Below, in pieces: positions 17,116-26,800 of a DNA stretch of 64,000 bases (within the stretch, counting starts at the first letter, position 1; the number at the start of each line of letters is the position of its first letter). This DNA comes from Palauibacter sp965207805 (GTDB lineage Bacteria > Gemmatimonadota > Gemmatimonadetes > Palauibacterales > Palauibacteraceae), in NCBI GenBank assembly GCA_965207805.1, contig OZ242312.1, forward strand, positions 1,302,001 through 1,366,000. The letters are read 5' to 3'. A program made the translations under genes and the position numbers. The notes beneath the pieces are model-generated. The model did not search any database. It saw nothing but the letters and a program-made list of their open reading frames with translations, and was not told where the DNA came from.

Positions 17116-18354
17116 GTGAATCCGCTGATCACGCACCGTCAGACCGACCTCCAACCCACCCCCTTCGATACCGCGAACCCGCTCGCGTGGATTCTCGGGT
17201 TCGACCCCGCGGAAATATCGTTCATCGAGAAAGTCATGGGCGTGCGGGTGCTGCATTGCCGTGACCTGCGCGAAGGCCGGTTCCGGAGTCTGTTGTCCTT
17301 CGAGAGTCTTGACGCCGTGCTCGGCACTTTCGGACTGAGAGCGCCTCAAATTCGTGTGGTTCGTCTTGATTCGGACATCGTACAGTCCGACTATTGCCGC
17401 GATGCTCTTGTGGACCCCGCGAAGGTCGCGCGGCTGTTCGCGGATGGGGCCACCGTCATCTTCGAGGCGCTGCACGATCGACACGAACCGCTCGGCCGGC
17501 TCTGCGGCGCCTTGACAGCGCACTCCGGAGCCAGAACTCAGACCAACATCTACCTGACACCGCCGCGGGCGCAGGGATTCAAGCCCCATTGGGACACCCA
17601 CGATGTGTTCGTGCTTCAAGTAGAAGGGTCGAAACGGTGGCGCCTTTATGACGGCGGACGGCTCGCGCCGCTGAAGTCGGAACGGTTCGACCCGGCGATT
17701 CACGAACCGGGCCCCGTCCTGGCCGAGTTCAGGCTGTCGGCCGGGGATGCGCTCTACGTTCCTCGCGGAATCATGCACGCGGCCGAGTCGCTGGACGATA
17801 CGTCTCTCCACATCACGCTCGGAATGATTGCCTACACATGGGCTGAATTTGCCACGCACTGCTTCGCGGAGCTTGTCGAACGGTCGCCACCGTGGCGCGA
17901 GAATCTCCCGTACGGCTTTGCCGCGGAAGAGGCAGACGGGTTCCTGGGCATCGGAGGTGCCCTTTCGGAGCGGCTCTCGACGGTCGGCAGTGAACTGGAC
18001 GCGGCGACCGTCCTTTCCGCAAAACTGGACGATCTCCGGAACGGGATCGCGCGGCACGGCGCGGACTACCTGGCGCAGGCCGCGGGGGCGGAGCTCCTGA
18101 CGCCGGATGACACCGTTCAAGCCCGTCCGCTTGTACATGGCAGAATCGAAATACGTGACGAGAGGGTCGTTTTCGTCGCCGCCGGCCGGGAGCTGGATTT
18201 CCCGAAGAGGGCCGAACGGACCGTGCGCCAAGCAATATCGGGGATGCCGCTGCACGTTACAGGCTTCGTCGACGATCTCGATTGGCCCGGTCGAAAAGCC
18301 GTGCTGGAGACGCTGGTCCGTGAGGGTTTCTGTTCCGTTATGCGCACCGCGTAA
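17116..18354 (+). CDS. JmjC/cupin-fold (Cupin_4) 2-oxoglutarate oxygenase
   Basis: 412 residues from a GTG start. The double-stranded beta-helix signature is clear: GFKPHWDTHDVFVLQVEGSKRW with the iron ligands H158 and D160, and H221 in YVPRGIMHAAE. TNIYLTPP just before is also typical of ribosomal-oxygenase-like (YcfD/NO66) enzymes. The C-terminal ~150 residues are helical with a small winged-helix-like region, as in that family. YcfD/RoxA and MINA53/NO66 hydroxylate Arg or His of ribosomal proteins using Fe(II) and 2-oxoglutarate. The length and the adjacent small Tat peptide suggest a different substrate here. It converges with the gamma-glutamyltransferase (1-bp gap). Confidence 0.85.
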   Translation: MNPLITHRQTDLQPTPFDTANPLAWILGFDPAEISFIEKVMGVRVLHCRDLREGRFRSLLSFESLDAVLGTFGLRAPQIRVVRLDSDIVQSDYCRDALVDPAKVARLFADGATVIFEALHDRHEPLGRLCGALTAHSGARTQTNIYLTPPRAQGFKPHWDTHDVFVLQVEGSKRWRLYDGGRLAPLKSERFDPAIHEPGPVLAEFRLSAGDALYVPRGIMHAAESLDDTSLHITLGMIAYTWAEFATHCFAELVERSPPWRENLPYGFAAEEADGFLGIGGALSERLSTVGSELDAATVLSAKLDDLRNGIARHGADYLAQAAGAELLTPDDTVQARPLVHGRIEIRDERVVFVAAGRELDFPKRAERTVRQAISGMPLHVTGFVDDLDWPGRKAVLETLVREGFCSVMRTA

Positions 18355-18355
18355 G

Positions 18356-20077
18356 TCAGCGCCCCCCGGCAGGGCTCGCGGGGCGGGGCGCCACGGCGGC
18401 GCCTTCCCAGTCGGGGTCGGCGGCCCCGATCCAGGTGCGGGTGGCGGCGTCGTACTGCAGGCCGTGGATGCGCCCGAACGCGCCCTGCCGCGGCGTGGGC
18501 GTGATCTCGAATCCCATCTCCCGGAATTCGTCCATCGAGGTCCCGGACCAGCCATCCTCGGGGCCCGCTTCCACGGAGAAGCCCGCGAGCCCGTCCGGGC
18601 CCATGTCGGGATGCACGCGGGGGGCCGCGAGGGCGGCGGGTAGCGCCAAGCCGTCATCGATGACCCGCGTCACGGCCTGGACGACCGCCGAGATGATCCG
18701 GATGCCGCCGGCGGCGCCCAGGACGAGGAACGGTTCGCCGTCATCGAGGACCATGAAGGGCGTGATGCCGGACCGCGCGCGCTCGCCCGGCTCGCTGATC
18801 CCCAGGTAACCGCCCAGCGTCACGGCGTAGAGGAAGCCGAGGCCGGGGGTCGCGACCTTCGCGCCCATGCCGGGGCCGATCGTCTGCGTGAGCGCGATGG
18901 CCATGCCGTCTCCGTCCGCGGCGGAGAGATGCGTCGTGTGGCTATCGTCCGGCGGAAGGTCCAGGCCCTCGACCGCGCCGGCGAACCATGAACTTCCGGT
19001 TCCGCTCGCCGCCCAGGGTTCCGCATCGGCCTCCATCGCCGCCTCCACGGGCACTCTCACCTGCTCGGAGAGCTCTCGGGCGAACGCCTTCGACGTCACG
19101 CGCACGGCGGAGGAGTCCGAACTCGGCCGGCGGTATTCCGTCATCGCGATGGCGAGGGACTGGGCGATGACCGAAGCCCACGCCTCGTCGCTCATGCTGC
19201 CGGGATCGAAGACCTCCGCGATTTGGAGAGCGAGGATCGCGACCGCGCCGGAGGCCGGGATGTCGGAACCCACGATCTCGAACCCGCGGTAGGATCCGCG
19301 CACGATCCGCGAGTCCTCCGCTTCGTAGGCCGCCAGCGCCTCGCGGGTCAGGAAGCCGCCGTTCGCCGCCATGTCGTCGGCGATGCGGCCGGCGATCTCC
19401 CCGCGGTAGAAGGCGTCGCCGCCGCCGAGGGAAATCGTCCTCAGCGTCGCGGCCATGTCGGACTGCACGAGCCGGTCGCCTGGGTCGTAGGGCGATCCGT
19501 CCGCCCTGAGGTAGTAGCGCCGGGCGCCTTCGGACTCCGCCACCTGGTCGCGCGATCCCGCCTGGCGGCGCGCCTCTCCCGGCAGCAGCCGGAAGCCATG
19601 CGCGGCATAGTCGATCGCCGGCGCCATGATCGTGGTCAGCGGGAGGGATCCGTACTCCTCGTGCAGGCGCATGAGGCCCGCGACCGACCCGGGCACGCCG
19701 ACGGTCGGATAGCCGTAGGCGGCGCGCGGCGCCGTGGCCGGGTCGTATCCCAAGGGAACCGACGTCGTCCCGTCGATGCCCGCGACCCCGCCGTCCGGCG
19801 TCCGGATCAGGATCTGGTTGCGCCCCCCGATGCTGTTCATGCTCGGCTCGACCACGGAGATCGCGAACGCGGCGGCGACGGCCGCATCCGCGGCGTTCCC
19901 CCCGAGCTCGAGCATCAGGGCGCCCGCGGCCGCGGCCAGCGGCTGCGCCGCCACGACGACCCCGTCCGCCGAGCGCGCGACCTGGGGTGCACTCTGCGCG
20001 CCCAGACCAAGCGGAACCGCCGCGAACGCGAGTACCGCGAGCATGGTCGTGCCGTACATCCGGATGCCTGGCTTCAT
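18356..20077 (-). CDS. Secreted gamma-glutamyltransferase family hydrolase
   Basis: 573 residues from the ATG at 20077, which has GGAGG 4 nt before it and yields a clean signal peptide (LAVLAFAAVPLGLGAQSA). Family motifs are complete: GGNAADAAVAAAFAISVVEPSMNSIGG-like stretch near the N-terminus and the autoprocessing site DSHTTHLS, whose first Thr (T381) would become the N-terminus and nucleophile of the small subunit. GTG(F/L) and AAGGIRI motifs line the active site. The family cleaves gamma-glutamyl bonds of glutathione or, in some members, acylates or hydrolyses other amides. It acts in the periplasm or outside. Substrate specificity cannot be read from sequence. Confidence 0.9.
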   Translation of the reverse strand: MKPGIRMYGTTMLAVLAFAAVPLGLGAQSAPQVARSADGVVVAAQPLAAAAGALMLELGGNAADAAVAAAFAISVVEPSMNSIGGRNQILIRTPDGGVAGIDGTTSVPLGYDPATAPRAAYGYPTVGVPGSVAGLMRLHEEYGSLPLTTIMAPAIDYAAHGFRLLPGEARRQAGSRDQVAESEGARRYYLRADGSPYDPGDRLVQSDMAATLRTISLGGGDAFYRGEIAGRIADDMAANGGFLTREALAAYEAEDSRIVRGSYRGFEIVGSDIPASGAVAILALQIAEVFDPGSMSDEAWASVIAQSLAIAMTEYRRPSSDSSAVRVTSKAFARELSEQVRVPVEAAMEADAEPWAASGTGSSWFAGAVEGLDLPPDDSHTTHLSAADGDGMAIALTQTIGPGMGAKVATPGLGFLYAVTLGGYLGISEPGERARSGITPFMVLDDGEPFLVLGAAGGIRIISAVVQAVTRVIDDGLALPAALAAPRVHPDMGPDGLAGFSVEAGPEDGWSGTSMDEFREMGFEITPTPRQGAFGRIHGLQYDAATRTWIGAADPDWEGAAVAPRPASPAGGR

Positions 20078-20198
20078 GGATCCTCCGTCGGTTTTGCGGT
20101 CCCCGGCAGCCTGTAGCAAAGCCCTGCCGTTTGGGCGGCGCTGCATCTCGCCCGCGGGAAACTTGCGCCCGGTACGGGCGGTGACTAGGGTCCGGATC

Positions 20199-20211
20199 GT
20201 CTTGACAAGAC
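20199..20211. promoter_or_regulatory. Dyad overlapping the tetR-efflux promoter
   Basis: GTCTTG-A-CAAGAC is a perfect 6-base-arm inverted repeat. TTGACA within it matches a -35 box, and GTTAAACGATTTGGACAA follows downstream. It lies 34 bp before the TetR start, so it probably combines the promoter and the TetR operator that represses the efflux operon. Binding is inferred. Confidence 0.5.
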
Positions 20212-20244
20212 TGTTAAACGATTTGGACAACGCGAGGATCACGA

Positions 20245-20934
20245 ATGGTTCCGCAAGCTCCGGCCGCGACCCGGCCGCCGGATACCGAGACCCGGCCGCC
20301 GGATACCGAACAGAGGATCTTCGACGCCGCGCTCACGGTCTTCGCCCGCAAGGGACGGGACGGCGCGCGACTGCAGGAGATCGCGGATCACGCGGAGATC
20401 AATCGCGCCCTGCTGCACTACTACTTCCGCACCAAGGAACAGCTGTACGAGGCCGTGTTCGAGCACGGGTGCCGGCAGTTCATGGCCGGGCTCAGCCAGT
20501 CGCTGCAGGCGGAGGAAGGGGTCGAGGACAGCCTGCGCGCGTTCGTGTACGGCTACATCGACTACATCTACGAACATCAGGACATGGCGCGCCTCATGCT
20601 GAACGAATGCCTGTGCGGCGGCGGCGTCCTGGAGCGGCACCTCACCGCCGCGATCGCGGCGCGCGAGGAGGTGCCGGGACTCCTGCTCGAGGACCGGCTG
20701 CGCGCGGCGATCGGCGCGGGCGAGATCCGGGAGATCGACCTCCGGCACACGCTGCTCACGATCGTGTCGGCGTGCCTGTTTCCGTTCGTCGCGCTCCCGA
20801 CGGTGCGCCTCTTCCACTCCCGTGCCGTGGAGGACTTCGACCGCTTCCTGCAGGAACGAAAGGCGCACATCGTCGATCTCCTGCTGGCGGGTCTGCGGCC
20901 GACCGAAGGCGTCCGGGGGGAGGCGCTCGCGTGA
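20245..20934 (+). CDS. TetR/AcrR-family repressor of the efflux operon
   Basis: 229 residues. The helix-turn-helix is at about 25-65: RIFDAALTVFARKGRDGARLQEIADHAEINRALLHYYFRTKEQLYEAVF, a standard TetR DNA-binding domain; the C-terminal ligand domain is helical (TetR_C-type). The first ~24 residues are a low-complexity Pro/Thr/Asp stretch encoded by an 18-bp tandem repeat (PPDTET RPPDTE; DNA about 20274-20311). The stop overlaps the GTG start of the OMF gene (GTGA). By context it senses a toxic compound or bile-like lipid and represses the pump. Confidence 0.93.
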   Translation: MVPQAPAATRPPDTETRPPDTEQRIFDAALTVFARKGRDGARLQEIADHAEINRALLHYYFRTKEQLYEAVFEHGCRQFMAGLSQSLQAEEGVEDSLRAFVYGYIDYIYEHQDMARLMLNECLCGGGVLERHLTAAIAAREEVPGLLLEDRLRAAIGAGEIREIDLRHTLLTIVSACLFPFVALPTVRLFHSRAVEDFDRFLQERKAHIVDLLLAGLRPTEGVRGEALA

Positions 20935-22493
20935 GCGCCGCGGCGATGGCGTCCGGGATCGGGGCGCGCCGTTTCCGTCGCGCCGGCGGGTTTCTCCTGC
21001 TCACAGTGGCCGGCGCGTGTTCGTTCGCGCCGGGTCCGCGGCTCCCGGCCACGGTGGCGGAACTGCCCGCCGCGTACGATGCGGAGGCTCCCCCCGCCGA
21101 GGCGGGGCCCGAGGCCCGCGACTGGTGGCGCGCGTTCGACGACGCGACGCTGGACCGCCTGATCGAGACGGCGCTCGTCGCCAACCTCGACCTGCACGAA
21201 GCCGTCGCGCGGCTGGAGGAACTGCGGCACCGGTACCGGATCGCGCGGGCGCCGCTCTTCCCGGCGCTGACGCTCGACGCGAACGGCAACCGGTCCAGCA
21301 CGCCCGCCAACACGGGGCTCGGGTCGCAGTTCGGGGGCGACGACGGCGGCGAGAGCCCGATCCCGGGGCTCAGCTTCAATTTCCCCGACCGTTTCGAGTT
21401 CACGACGTACTCGGCCTCGCTCGGCTTCGCCTACGAACTCGACTTCTGGGGCCGGCTGCGCAACGAATCCGGGGCGGCGGTCCGCGACTTCCTCGCCTCG
21501 CGCGCGGACGCCGAGACCGTGCGGCTCACGGTCATCGCCTCCACCATCTCGACGTATCTCGAGGTCGTTTCCGCGCGCGCCCAGCTCACGATCGCCGAGG
21601 ACAACGTCGATCTGCTGCGGGAGCGCGCCGAACTCACCGGGGAGCGGTATCAGGCGGGCGTCACGAACACTTTCGAACTCTACGCGATCCGGCAGCAGTA
21701 CCGGACGGCCGAGTCGAACCTGCCGGGCCTGCGCACGGCCGTGGACGATGCGGAAGGACGCCTGGCCCTCCTCGTGGGACGGTACGCGGGGATGATCGAG
21801 GACCTGCTGCCGCCCGAGGTCGCGCCGGCAGTCGATACGACCCCGATTCCCGGCGGGCTGCCGGTGTCGCTGCTCGAGGACCGGCCCGACGTCATGGCCG
21901 CGTTCGAACGCGTCGAGGCGGCGCGCCGCAGGGTGGGGGCGCGCCGGGCCGAGCTCCTTCCCACGATCTCCCTGAACGGGGCCGTGGGGCGCCAGGCGGG
22001 CGAACCCGCGGATCTGCGATTCATCGACCAGTGGTTCACGAACCTCATCGGCGGCCTCGTCGCGCCGATCTTCCAGGGCGGCCGCCTGCGGGCCAACGTC
22101 GGGGCGGCCTGGGCGCAGTACGACCAGGCGCTGATCGCCTACGCCCGCACGGTGCTGGACGCCTACCGGGAGGTGCGGACGAGCCTGCGGCAGTTCGAGA
22201 ACGAGCGGGAACGGTACGCGCAGGTCATGGAGCAGGTCGCCGACGCCCGGGCCTCGCTGGAGAACCAGTTGGAGCGCTACCAGAGCGGCGTGGGGGACTA
22301 CGTCGAGTACCTGGACGCGAGGGTGAACCTGAACGGCGCCGAAACCACCCGGGTGCTCGCCGAACGCGGCATCGGAGAGGCGCGGCTCGCCGTACACCGC
22401 GCCCTGGGCGGCGCGTGGGTGGCGGAGGACGTCGAGGACATCGAGACAAATGAAGACCCGGGGGGCGCGGCGTCGCTCCCCGATCGGAGATAG
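20931..22493 (+). CDS. Outer-membrane efflux lipoprotein (TolC/OprM/NodT family)
   Basis: 520 residues. GTG 20931 overlaps the tetR stop and has GGGGAGG upstream; this start gives a lipoprotein signal with lipobox TVAGAC (Cys30). The two-fold OMF pattern is present: DWWRAFDDATLDRLIETALVANLDLHEAVARLEE, a beta region with FELDFWG-like YELDFWGRLRN, then the second repeat with LEDRPDVMAAFERVEAARRRVGARRAELLPTISLNG, all characteristic of RND-associated NodT-type channels. It forms the outer-membrane trimer of the tripartite pump with the two genes that follow (gap of 9 nt). Confidence 0.95.
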   Translation: MSAAAMASGIGARRFRRAGGFLLLTVAGACSFAPGPRLPATVAELPAAYDAEAPPAEAGPEARDWWRAFDDATLDRLIETALVANLDLHEAVARLEELRHRYRIARAPLFPALTLDANGNRSSTPANTGLGSQFGGDDGGESPIPGLSFNFPDRFEFTTYSASLGFAYELDFWGRLRNESGAAVRDFLASRADAETVRLTVIASTISTYLEVVSARAQLTIAEDNVDLLRERAELTGERYQAGVTNTFELYAIRQQYRTAESNLPGLRTAVDDAEGRLALLVGRYAGMIEDLLPPEVAPAVDTTPIPGGLPVSLLEDRPDVMAAFERVEAARRRVGARRAELLPTISLNGAVGRQAGEPADLRFIDQWFTNLIGGLVAPIFQGGRLRANVGAAWAQYDQALIAYARTVLDAYREVRTSLRQFENERERYAQVMEQVADARASLENQLERYQSGVGDYVEYLDARVNLNGAETTRVLAERGIGEARLAVHRALGGAWVAEDVEDIETNEDPGGAASLPDRR

Positions 22494-22502
22494 GGCGGAG
22501 CG

Positions 22503-23807
22503 ATGGAAGACGGAACGCGGCAGACGCCGCACGAGGCCGGGGACATGGGGGCCGTCCCCAGGCCCGCGTTCATGAAGCGGCTGGCACAGGGGGCGATCGT
22601 CATCGGCGTGGGAGTGTTCGGCTTCGCGCTCCTGTTCGGCATGCGCGCCGAACCGGCGGAGGTGGAGCCGCCGCGCGTGATTCCCACGGTCAGCACGGTG
22701 CCCGCCCGGGTGACGCAGGGCGCGATCAAGGTGCGGGGCGGCGGCACGGTCCGTCCCAGCGCGGAGGTCACGATCGCGTCCCAGGTCGGCGGGCGCGTGA
22801 TCTGGACCTCGCCCGCGCTCGTGAGCGGCGGGCGCTTCGCGGAGAACGAGCCGCTACTGCGGGTGGACCCGGCCGACTACGAGAACGCCGTCGAGGCCGC
22901 CGAGGCCGACGTCGCCCAGCGTGAGGTCGCATTGCTGGAAGCCGACGAGAACGCCCGGCTGGCGCTCGACGAATGGAGGCGGCTCGCCGCGCGCGAGAAC
23001 CTCGACCCGACGCCGCCGAACGCGCTCGTCACCCGGCAGCCGCAACTCGATGCGGCGGCGGCGGCCCTCCGGAGCGCCAGAGCCAGGCTGGAGGATGCGC
23101 GCCTGGCGCTGGAACGGACCTGGATCCGGGCTCCGTTCAACGGGATCGTGCGCGAGGAGACGGTCGATCCCGGACAGTTCGTCGCGGCCGGCCAGGCCGT
23201 CGGCCGTCTGTACGCGACGGACGCGGTGGAGATCGTCGTGCCGCTGAGCGACAACGAGGCCGCGCTGATCGAGCGCCTGTGGAGCGCGCGTGCGGGCGAC
23301 GCCGCGACCCGCATCCCGGTCGAGATCGTGTCCGAGTACGGCGGGGTCGAGTACGCGTGGTCCGGATACGTGGACCGGGCGGAGGCGGCGCTCGACGAGC
23401 AGACGCGAACGGTCGACGTGGTCGTCACCGTCCCCGAGCCGTTCACGGCCCCGGAGGACGATCCGCGCCGCCCGCCGCTCCTCCTCGGCAGCTACGCGAT
23501 GGTGGACATCGAAGGCACGAGCTTCGAGGAATACGCCGTCGTCCCGGCCGCCGCCGTCCGCGACGGCGATGTCCTGTGGACGGTGGCGGACGACACGCTG
23601 CTCATCATGACCCCCGTCGAGCCGATCCAGGAAGTGGACGATGAGGCCGTGGTGCTCGGGCCGATCCCGGACGGCACTCCGGTCATCGTCTCGATGCTCC
23701 TCTTCGTCACCGACGGCATGACGGTGCGGCCGGTTCAGTTGCTCGAGAGCGCCCAGCCGTGGGAGCGGGGCGCCAACGGCGATGAGCGGGAAGGAGACGG
23801 CTCATGA
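22503..23807 (+). CDS. RND efflux periplasmic adaptor (MFP/HlyD family)
   Basis: 434 residues. An N-terminal anchor lies at residues ~27-45 (AIVIGVGVFGFALLFGM). Barrel-sandwich hybrid halves flank an alpha hairpin (about 120-195, Glu/Ala/Arg-rich coiled coil): VTIASQVGGRVIWTSPALVSGGRF and IRAPFNGIVREETVDPGQFVAAGQ. A beta-barrel and membrane-proximal domain follow. This is the usual architecture of AcrA/MexA adaptors, though the anchor is a transmembrane helix instead of a lipid. It stops inside the permease start (ATGA-type overlap of 4 nt). Confidence 0.95.
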   Translation: MEDGTRQTPHEAGDMGAVPRPAFMKRLAQGAIVIGVGVFGFALLFGMRAEPAEVEPPRVIPTVSTVPARVTQGAIKVRGGGTVRPSAEVTIASQVGGRVIWTSPALVSGGRFAENEPLLRVDPADYENAVEAAEADVAQREVALLEADENARLALDEWRRLAARENLDPTPPNALVTRQPQLDAAAAALRSARARLEDARLALERTWIRAPFNGIVREETVDPGQFVAAGQAVGRLYATDAVEIVVPLSDNEAALIERLWSARAGDAATRIPVEIVSEYGGVEYAWSGYVDRAEAALDEQTRTVDVVVTVPEPFTAPEDDPRRPPLLLGSYAMVDIEGTSFEEYAVVPAAAVRDGDVLWTVADDTLLIMTPVEPIQEVDDEAVVLGPIPDGTPVIVSMLLFVTDGMTVRPVQLLESAQPWERGANGDEREGDGS

Positions 23808-26800
23808 GGCGGGCGATCGGGTGGATGGCCAAACACGGAGTCGCCGCCAACCTGCTGATGGTGCTGATCATCCTGGCGGGATTCGTGAGCCTCATCAGCC
23901 TGCCCCAGGAGACGTTCCCGGAGATCTCCCTCGACACGATCCAGGTACAGGTCCAGTACCCCGGAGCGTCGCCCGACGAAGTCGAGCAGGCGATCGTGCG
24001 GCGGGTCGAGGAGCGGATCGCCGGCATCCAGGGCGTCGACCGCGTGACGAGCGCCGCGTCGGAGAACGTCGGCATCGTGCTCGCCGAACTCTCGCTGGGC
24101 ACGGACGAGTCGAAGACGCTGGACGAGATCAAGTCCGCCATCGACCGGATCACGAGCTTCCCCGTCGATGCGGAGGAGCCGGAGGTCGTCGCGCTGACCG
24201 CGGAAGGCAGCGTCATGGAGATCGCGATTTTCGGCGATGTTCCGGAGCGGACCCTCAAGGAGATCGCGAACCGGGTCAAGGATGACCTCACCTCGCTGCC
24301 GACGATCTCCCTCGTCCGCGTCTCCGGCGTCCGGCAGTACGAGATCTCGATCGAAGTGTCGAAGGCGGCCCTGCGCGCCCACGGGCTGACGCTCGACGAG
24401 GTGGCCGCGGCGGTGCGGCGCGGCAGCCTCGACCTTCCCGGCGGGAGCGTCGAGACCGACCGCGAGGAGATTCTCGTTCACATCCGCGGCCAGAACTACA
24501 CCCGAGCGGACTTCGCGGACGTCGTCGTGCGGGCGAACGTCGATGGGTCGATGCTCCGCCTCTCCGACATCGCGGACATCCAGGACGGGTTCGAGCACGT
24601 CGACCTCATCAACGCCTACAACGGGCAGCCGACCGCCTTCGTCCAGGTCCTGCGAACGGGCGATGAGCGTGTCCTGGAGATCTCCGACGAAGTCAGCCGC
24701 TACCTGGAAGAGGAGTTGGCCGGCACCCTCCCGCGGGGCGTCGACTACAGCATCTGGCGCAGCGAAGCCTCGTACCTGCAGAGCCGGATCGACCTCCTCA
24801 TCAAGAACGGCCGGCTGGGCCTGATCCTGGTACTCATTGCGCTGGCCCTCTTCCTCGACCTGCGCCTCGCATTCTGGACCGCGGTCGGAATCTTCCTCTC
24901 CTTCGCCGGCGTGTTCGCCGTGATGGCGTGGTTCGGGATCTCCATCAACATGATGACGCTGTTCGGCTTCATCCTCGCGATCGGAATCGTCGTGGACGAC
25001 GCGATCGTGGTGGGGGAGAACATCTTCGCTGAACGGGAGAAGGGAGCGGCCGCGCTGCGGGCGGCGATCAATGGCACGAGACGCGTCTCCGTTCCCGTGA
25101 TCTTCGCCGTGCTCACGACCGTGGCGGCGTTCACCCCGCTCCTCTTCGTGCCCGGAAGCCTCGGGAAGTTCCTCTACGTCATCCCCGCGATCGTGATCTC
25201 CGTGCTGCTGCTGTCGCTCGTCGAGGTCCTGTTCATCCTCCCCTATCACCTCTCGCACCTCCCGGCGCCGGGCGCGAGCCGCGGGAAGGGAGGGTGGCTG
25301 GGGCCCGTGTACCGCCTGCAGGCACTCGTCCAGACGAACCTGCAGCGCTTTATCGACGGGCCGCTGGAGCGCTCCGTGCGCTTCGCGGTGCGGCGCCCGG
25401 GACTGACCGTGCTCGGAGCCGTCTCCTCGCTGATGATCGTGGGCGGGCTGGTGGCCGGACGGCATCTCCGGTTCAGCCTTCTGCCCGTGATCGAGGGGGT
25501 GGAGGTCGTCGCCTACATCGAGATGGCCGAGGGAACGACCAGCGAGCGCACCGCGGAAGTCGCCAGCTACGTGGAGCGACAGGGGTACGCGGCGATCGCC
25601 GAACTCGAGGCCGAGCTGCCGGATGACGAGCCGCCGCTGGTCGAAGCCGTCTTCACGAGCGTAGGGGAGCGCCCGTCGCAGAGGGGAGGGCCCGGCATGA
25701 ACGCCGAGGCGAGCTTCATCCGGTCGAACGTCGCCGAGGTCAGCCTGCGCCTCACCGACCCGGAGATCCGGGATCTGCCGGCCATCGAGGTCGAACGGGC
25801 CTGGCGGGAGCGCGTGGGGCCGGTCGCGGGCGCCCGGGAACTCACCTTCAGCTCCATCCTCATCGATCTTGGGTCACCGGTGCAGGTGGAGCTTTCCCAT
25901 CCGGATACGGCGATGCTGAACGCGGCGGTGCCGGAGTTCACGGACCGCCTCGTGCGCATCGCGGGCGTGACGGAGGTCCGTGACGACCGGGGCCGGGGCA
26001 AGCGCGAACTGGAGCTGGAGCTCAGGCCCGCCGCCCGCACCCTGGGGATCACGCTCGACGACCTCGCGCGCCAGGTCCGCGGAGCGTTCTTCGGGAACGA
26101 GGTCTACCGCCTGCAGCGCGGCCGCGACGAGGTGCGCGTCTACGTCCGGCTGCCCGAGTCGGAGCGGAACACGCTCGCCGATCTCCAGGACTACCGGATC
26201 CGCACGCCGACGGGCGGCGAAGCGCCGCTGTCGGAGGTCGCGGACGTGTCGTTCGGGATCGCCTCATCGACGATCAACCGGATCGACGGGCGCCGCATCG
26301 TGACGGTCACGGCGGATGTGGATGCCGCCGTGATCACGGGGCAGGAGGTCAACACGGAGATCACTTCGGCGATCCTGCCGGAACTGCAGGCCCGATACCC
26401 GGGCCTTCGCCACGGGTTCGGCGGAGAGCAGCGCCAGCAGACGCTCGCGTTCGAGGGGATCGCCCGCGGTTTCATGCTTGCCCTGCTCGCGATCTACGCG
26501 CTCCTCGCCATCCCCTTCCGCTCGTACCTGCAGCCGCTCGTCGTCATGGCCTCGATTCCGCTGGGGCTCGTCGGCGCCGCGATCGGGCACCTCATCATGG
26601 GTCTCGACCTCGGCATGCTCTCGATGTTCGGGCTCGTGGGCCTGTCGGGCGTGGTCGTGAACGACTCCCTCGTCCTTATCGACTTCATCAATGAACGGCA
26701 CCGGGCGGGGCTTCCCATGTCGGAGGCCATCGTGCAGGGGGCCAAGGTCCGCTTCCGCCCCATCATGCTGACCTCCGTGACCACCTTCCTCGGGGTGTCG

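Noticed and set aside
23735..25465. A long minus-strand open frame inside the RND permease gene
   Set aside because: Composition (Arg/His/Asp/Gly-rich) is that of an antisense shadow in GC-rich DNA; the plus-strand RND protein is complete.
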